Below are positions 5,801 through 7,813 of a DNA stretch of 7,813 bases, one piece after another. The stretch spans positions 1-7,813 of the forward strand of contig CAMPHU010000215.1 in the NCBI GenBank assembly GCA_946886065.1, in the 5' to 3' direction. The first letter of the stretch is position 1, and each line of letters opens with the position of its first letter. Position numbers and translations under genes: made by a program. Below the pieces are notes generated by a model. It was not told the origin of the DNA, ran no database searches, and worked only from the letters and a program-made list of their open reading frames with translations. Source of the stretch: an uncultured Massilia sp. (GTDB taxonomy: Bacteria > Pseudomonadota > Gammaproteobacteria > Burkholderiales > Burkholderiaceae).

Positions 5801-5815
5801 GCGTTACACGCAAAA
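5797..5815. promoter_or_regulatory. Operator-like site at the rightward promoter (OR)
   Basis: ATATGCG-TTACA-CGCAAAA overlaps the -10 box and the expected start of transcription, so a protein bound there would block the promoter. It shares ATATGCGT-N4-CGCAAA with the leftward site at 4192-4210. Confidence 0.65.
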
Positions 5816-5832
5816 CATTCCACAGGAAAAAC

Positions 5833-6081
5833 ATGAAATCTCCTCTTCGCCTGATCCGCGAGCGTAAGGGCCAGACCATTGTCGAGGTCAGCCGCGCTGT
5901 GCAGACCGACCCCGGCAACCTGTCGCGCATCGAGAACGCCAAGCAAAACGCTTCGCCCGAGCTGGCCGAGAAGCTGGTGAAGCACTTCGACGGCGAGATC
6001 ACGGAAGTCGAGATCCTGTATCCGCTGCGCTACATGGCCACGCTGCCCGATGCACAGCAGCCCGAATCCCAGCCGCAGTAA
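5833..6081 (+). CDS. Cro-like helix-turn-helix regulator (82 aa)
   Basis: First gene of the rightward operon, divergent from the repressor. ATG 5833 has AGGA with suitable spacing, and the expected transcript start lies only about 26 nt upstream, so a longer frame reaching back to 5737 is not credible. The protein starts MKSPLRLIRERKGQTIVEVS and has a helix-turn-helix at about 13-36 with recognition segment TDPGNLSRIENA (25-36), nearly the same as in the repressor (TDVGNLSRVERG). There is no cleavage domain; a short C-terminal part (FDGEITEVEILYPLRYM) and a Gln/Pro-rich tail follow. It should compete for the same operators and favour lytic growth. Its stop lies in the loop of an intrinsic terminator. 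Confidence 0.88.
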   Translation: MKSPLRLIRERKGQTIVEVSRAVQTDPGNLSRIENAKQNASPELAEKLVKHFDGEITEVEILYPLRYMATLPDAQQPESQPQ

Positions 6082-6096
6082 GCCCTGCGGTTTTTT
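6073..6096 (+). terminator. Intrinsic terminator overlapping the end of the Cro-like gene
   Basis: CCGCAG (6073-6078) pairs with CTGCGG (6085-6090) around a 6-nt loop, followed by six T residues (6091-6096). The TAA stop (6079-6081) is in the loop. The position resembles lambda tR1: genes downstream would need antitermination, incomplete termination or their own promoter. Translation up to the stop would also cover the left arm. Confidence 0.8.
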
Positions 6097-6176
6097 CACG
6101 CCCGAAAAGTTGCACAAGGGCAGTTTCCCAGCACCACCCCGAAGTCCTGAACCGCCGCACCACTAGGAGAAAAACC

Positions 6177-6443
6177 ATGAGCACCACCACCCCGAACCTG
6201 AAGCGCGAGAACACGTTGAAGGTGCCTTTGAACGACGTCGAGCAGGACCAGCTGCGCAAGTTCTGCCCGGGCCAGGTCGCCCCGTTTGTACGTGACCTGG
6301 TCTTCGCCCACATCCGCAACGTGGCGAATCGTACCGGCTCAAAGCGCCGAAGCGAATGGCCACGCCAAGGCCATGTTCATGGCCAGCAGCGCTTCCCGAG
6401 CAGGGCAGCCGTGGCTGGCGGTTTCGGCCGCCGCCATCTTTAA
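6177..6443 (+). CDS. Ribbon-helix-helix-like small protein, possibly frameshifted (88 aa as read)
   Basis: ATG 6177 has a strong AGGAG with 7-nt spacing. Residues 12-18 (NTLKVPL) fit a beta strand, 19-30 and 34-47 two helices (DVEQDQLRKFC, VAPFVRDLVFAHI), the order expected of an Arc/MetJ-type ribbon-helix-helix DNA-binding unit; this is a shape-based guess. Through about residue 50 nearly all codons end in G or C, as in neighbouring genes. After that the frame becomes Arg-rich with many A/T-ending codons and stops at 6443, while another forward frame becomes strongly coding-like from about 6343 to 6489. Either the natural protein ends in this odd tail or a one-base insertion has changed the 3' half. 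Confidence 0.65.
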   Translation: MSTTTPNLKRENTLKVPLNDVEQDQLRKFCPGQVAPFVRDLVFAHIRNVANRTGSKRRSEWPRQGHVHGQQRFPSRAAVAGGFGRRHL

Positions 6444-6489
6444 AGGCGATTTCAAACTGCGTTCCCTTGCCTGGGCCGCACCTGACTAG
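6343..6489 (+). other. Coding-like segment in a second frame, probable displaced 3' end of the 6177 gene
   Basis: Read from 6343 this frame gives SAEANGHAKAMFMASSASRA, then about 28 more residues ending SLAWAAPD before TAG at 6487-6489. Most codons end in G or C and the residues look like a normal protein, unlike the competing frame. It lacks a good start with a ribosome site; internal ATGs at 6373 and 6379 are poorly placed. Skipping one base near 6345 would join it to the first 56 codons of the gene at 6177, giving about 103 residues. Confidence 0.4.
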
Positions 6490-6503
6490 AACGGAAGGAC
6501 CAC

Positions 6504-6683
6504 ATGCACGACCAAGAGAACCGGAAGGCGACGCCGGAAAAAAAGATCGCCGACCAGGCCAGGACCTGGAGGACGTTTGACCAGGCCGCAATCGCCGACA
6601 AGAGCGACGCGCAGAAGCAGCGCGAGGAATACCGCGCGCGCCAGCACCTGCGCCGCGTGATCGATGACGCGGGAGTCCGTTGA
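6504..6683 (+). CDS. Small charged phage protein, unknown function (59 aa)
   Basis: ATG 6504 follows GGAAGG with suitable spacing. The protein (MHDQENRKATPEKKIADQAR at the start) is almost entirely charged and polar, with a long predicted helix from about 10 to 52 (DAQKQREEYRARQHLRRVIDDAG). No cysteine, membrane segment or catalytic motif. Its stop and the next ATG overlap by one base (TGATG), so the two genes are translationally coupled. Codons mostly end in G or C. No named family recognised. Confidence 0.7.
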   Translation: MHDQENRKATPEKKIADQARTWRTFDQAAIADKSDAQKQREEYRARQHLRRVIDDAGVR

Positions 6684-6877
6684 TGGATGGTTCGATCATC
6701 TCCCGCGACATGATCCGCGAGAAGGCCCGCGCTGCACACGCACGCGGCGCCACTCGTGATCAACACGGCTTCAACTGGTTCTGCACCGCCGTGATCTCTA
6801 CTTGGCAGCACGAATGGGATCTGTGCGAGGCCGAGAAGCAGCAGGCCACCCAACTGGCGGAGGCCTGCCCGCCATGA
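6683..6877 (+). CDS. Small phage protein, unknown function (64 aa)
   Basis: The start is ATG 6683, with GGGAG 7 nt upstream; the TTG one codon earlier is not needed. It reads MDGSIISRDMIREKARAAHA and then RGATRDQHGFNWFCTAVIST followed by WQHEWDLCEAEK. The pattern of an N-terminal helix, an aromatic-rich middle (F30, W32, F33, W41, W45) and an acidic tail is common among tiny phage proteins of unknown role. Its TGA overlaps the methyltransferase ATG by 4 nt. Confidence 0.7.
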   Translation: MDGSIISRDMIREKARAAHARGATRDQHGFNWFCTAVISTWQHEWDLCEAEKQQATQLAEACPP

Positions 6878-7813
6878 CGACCACTTCCTTCACGCCCGCC
6901 ACTGCGGGCATATCCTCCCCCATCGTTGATTCTGCGCTGGCTGCTGCCGTTGACGTTGACGCGGCGGCCGGCCTCCCATTGAGCGCGATCGAAGCGCCGG
7001 CCCGCCCGGTGCTGCGCTACCACGGCGGGAAGTTCCGCCTCGCGCCGTGGGTCATCCGCCATTTCCCCCCGCACCGCTGCTACGTCGAGCCTTTTGGCGG
7101 CGCCGCTGGCGTCCTGGTGCAGAAGGACCGCGCCTACGCCGAGGTGTACAACGACCTCGACGGCGACATCGTGAACGTGTTCCGCGTGCTGCGCGATCGG
7201 GACCAGTGCGAAAGCCTAATCGCCCAGCTGCTGCTTACGCCCTACGCCCGCGACGAATTCGACGCGGCCTATGAACCGACCACCGACCCGATCAAGCGCG
7301 CGCGCCGGACCCTGGTTCGCGCTGAGATGGGGTTCGGCTCGGCCGGCGCCACGAAGGGCACGACGGGCTTCCGCGTCGACACCCGGCGCAAACACGGGAC
7401 CGCCCAGCAGCTGTGGGCGCGCTTCCCTGAATCGCTCGCTCGAGTATGTGCACGCCTGTCGGGGGTCATGATCGAGAACCGTCCGGCCCTGAACATCATC
7501 GACCAGCACGACACCGAAGACACGCTGTTCTACGTCGATCCGCCCTACGTCATGGGCACCCGTAACGTCGGCGCGAAGCACGGCCGCTACTACACCTGCG
7601 AGATGTCCGACGCCGAGCATGTCCAGCTGCTGGAGAAGCTGTGCACTGTAAAAGGCATGGTCGTGCTGAGCGGATACGAGAGCGCGCTGTACCTCGGAGC
7701 CCTGCAGGGCTGGTCCATGGCCAGCACCGAGGCACGTATCTCGGCCGCCCGCGGCGCCGGGATCCGCACCGAATGCCTGTGGCTAAACCCTGCAGCCTCG
7801 CGCGCGCTCGATC
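6874..7813 (+). CDS. dam: DNA adenine N6-methyltransferase, D12 (Dam) class, 3' end beyond window
   Basis: This enzyme transfers a methyl group from S-adenosylmethionine to adenine N6 in DNA. The frame is open from ATG 6874 to the window end (313 codons seen). D12-class motifs appear in order: YHGGK at 49-53 and VEPFGGAAG at 71-79 (cofactor binding), YNDLDGDIVNVFRVLR at 92-107, and the catalytic DPPY at 222-225 within FYVDPPYV. The first 45 residues are an Ala/Val/Asp-rich extension absent from typical Dam proteins; GGAGG 10 nt upstream and the ATGA overlap with the previous gene support this start. No restriction partner is visible, so this is an orphan enzyme, probably for protecting phage DNA or timing its replication (inference). 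The recognition sequence cannot be read from the sequence. Confidence 0.92.
   Translation, partial: MTTTSFTPATAGISSPIVDSALAAAVDVDAAAGLPLSAIEAPARPVLRYHGGKFRLAPWVIRHFPPHRCYVEPFGGAAGVLVQKDRAYAEVYNDLDGDIVNVFRVLRDRDQCESLIAQLLLTPYARDEFDAAYEPTTDPIKRARRTLVRAEMGFGSAGATKGTTGFRVDTRRKHGTAQQLWARFPESLARVCARLSGVMIENRPALNIIDQHDTEDTLFYVDPPYVMGTRNVGAKHGRYYTCEMSDAEHVQLLEKLCTVKGMVVLSGYESALYLGALQGWSMASTEARISAARGAGIRTECLWLNPAASRALD

Noticed and set aside
4160..5815. Recurrent TTTGCG/CGCATAT words considered as a CRISPR or tandem-repeat array
   Set aside because: The words are short, palindromic and confined to two promoters, with no regular spacers. Operators explain them better.
6097..6176. Possible promoter after the Cro-like terminator
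   Set aside because: No pair of boxes with acceptable spacing was found. Apart from the AGGAG before 6177, nothing recognisable is present.
6163..6753. A 196-aa minus-strand frame opposite the small rightward genes
   Set aside because: The translation is rich in Arg, Ser and Pro and has no domain. The plus strand shows a coherent series of ribosome sites and overlapping starts and stops.
6504..6877. Pair of tiny overlapping genes considered as a toxin-antitoxin module
   Set aside because: Neither product resembles a known toxin or antitoxin, there is no own promoter or operator, and they sit within a continuous early operon ending in the methyltransferase.
7216..7620. Minus-strand frame of 134 aa opposite the methyltransferase
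   Set aside because: It lies entirely within a gene whose D12-class motifs are unmistakable.

Overview
The window looks like the early and regulatory region of a temperate phage (prophage) in a GC-rich betaproteobacterium. The host guess (Burkholderiales, perhaps Oxalobacteraceae) is inference: it rests on the G/C-ending codon use and on the general look of the proteins, and no host gene lies in the window. The layout is lambda-like, with a leftward early operon, a repressor operon, a divergent Cro-like gene and a rightward early operon. No integrase, structural gene, rRNA, tRNA, CRISPR array or insertion sequence was seen.

Left block (1-4122, minus strand): a compact operon of nine genes with small gaps or 4-nt ATGA overlaps. 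In transcription order it encodes a 128-aa unknown protein, a 67-aa protein with paired CxxC motifs, a 69-aa amphipathic protein, a 34-aa micro-ORF, a RecT-family annealing protein, a 586-aa YqaJ-type exonuclease with a long C-terminal extension, and three small conserved-looking phage proteins, the last cut by the window start. RecT plus exonuclease form a Red-like recombination pair. A sigma70-type promoter (-35 TTGACG, 17-bp spacer, -10 TAATAT) at 4174-4202 drives the block and is covered by operator-like palindromes.

Centre (4250-5730, minus strand): a lysogeny operon of clearly lower GC than its flanks. It holds an S24-type self-cleaving repressor, a small exported protein translationally coupled to it by an ATGA overlap, and a small HIRAN-like protein. 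A strong intrinsic terminator at 4250-4272 ends this transcript before the leftward early promoter. Because the two passenger genes lie with the repressor, they should be made in the lysogen (moron or lysogenic-conversion type genes).

Right block (5731-7813, plus strand): the divergent control region carries a rightward promoter (TTGCGC, 17 bp, TAATAT, at 5772-5800) with the same ATATGCGT-N4-CGCAAA operator found at the leftward promoter. A Cro-like gene follows and ends inside an intrinsic terminator whose loop contains the stop codon. Then come a ribbon-helix-helix-like gene with a possible frameshift, two tiny overlapping genes, and a DNA adenine methyltransferase that runs off the window end.

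Repressor and Cro-like protein share almost the same recognition helix, matching the shared operators, so the window reads as a complete bistable switch. There is no gene-free stretch over 300 bases. The non-coding gaps are 4123-4291 (promoter, operators, terminator), 5731-5832 (promoter and operators) and 6082-6176 (terminator, then nothing recognisable up to a ribosome binding site).
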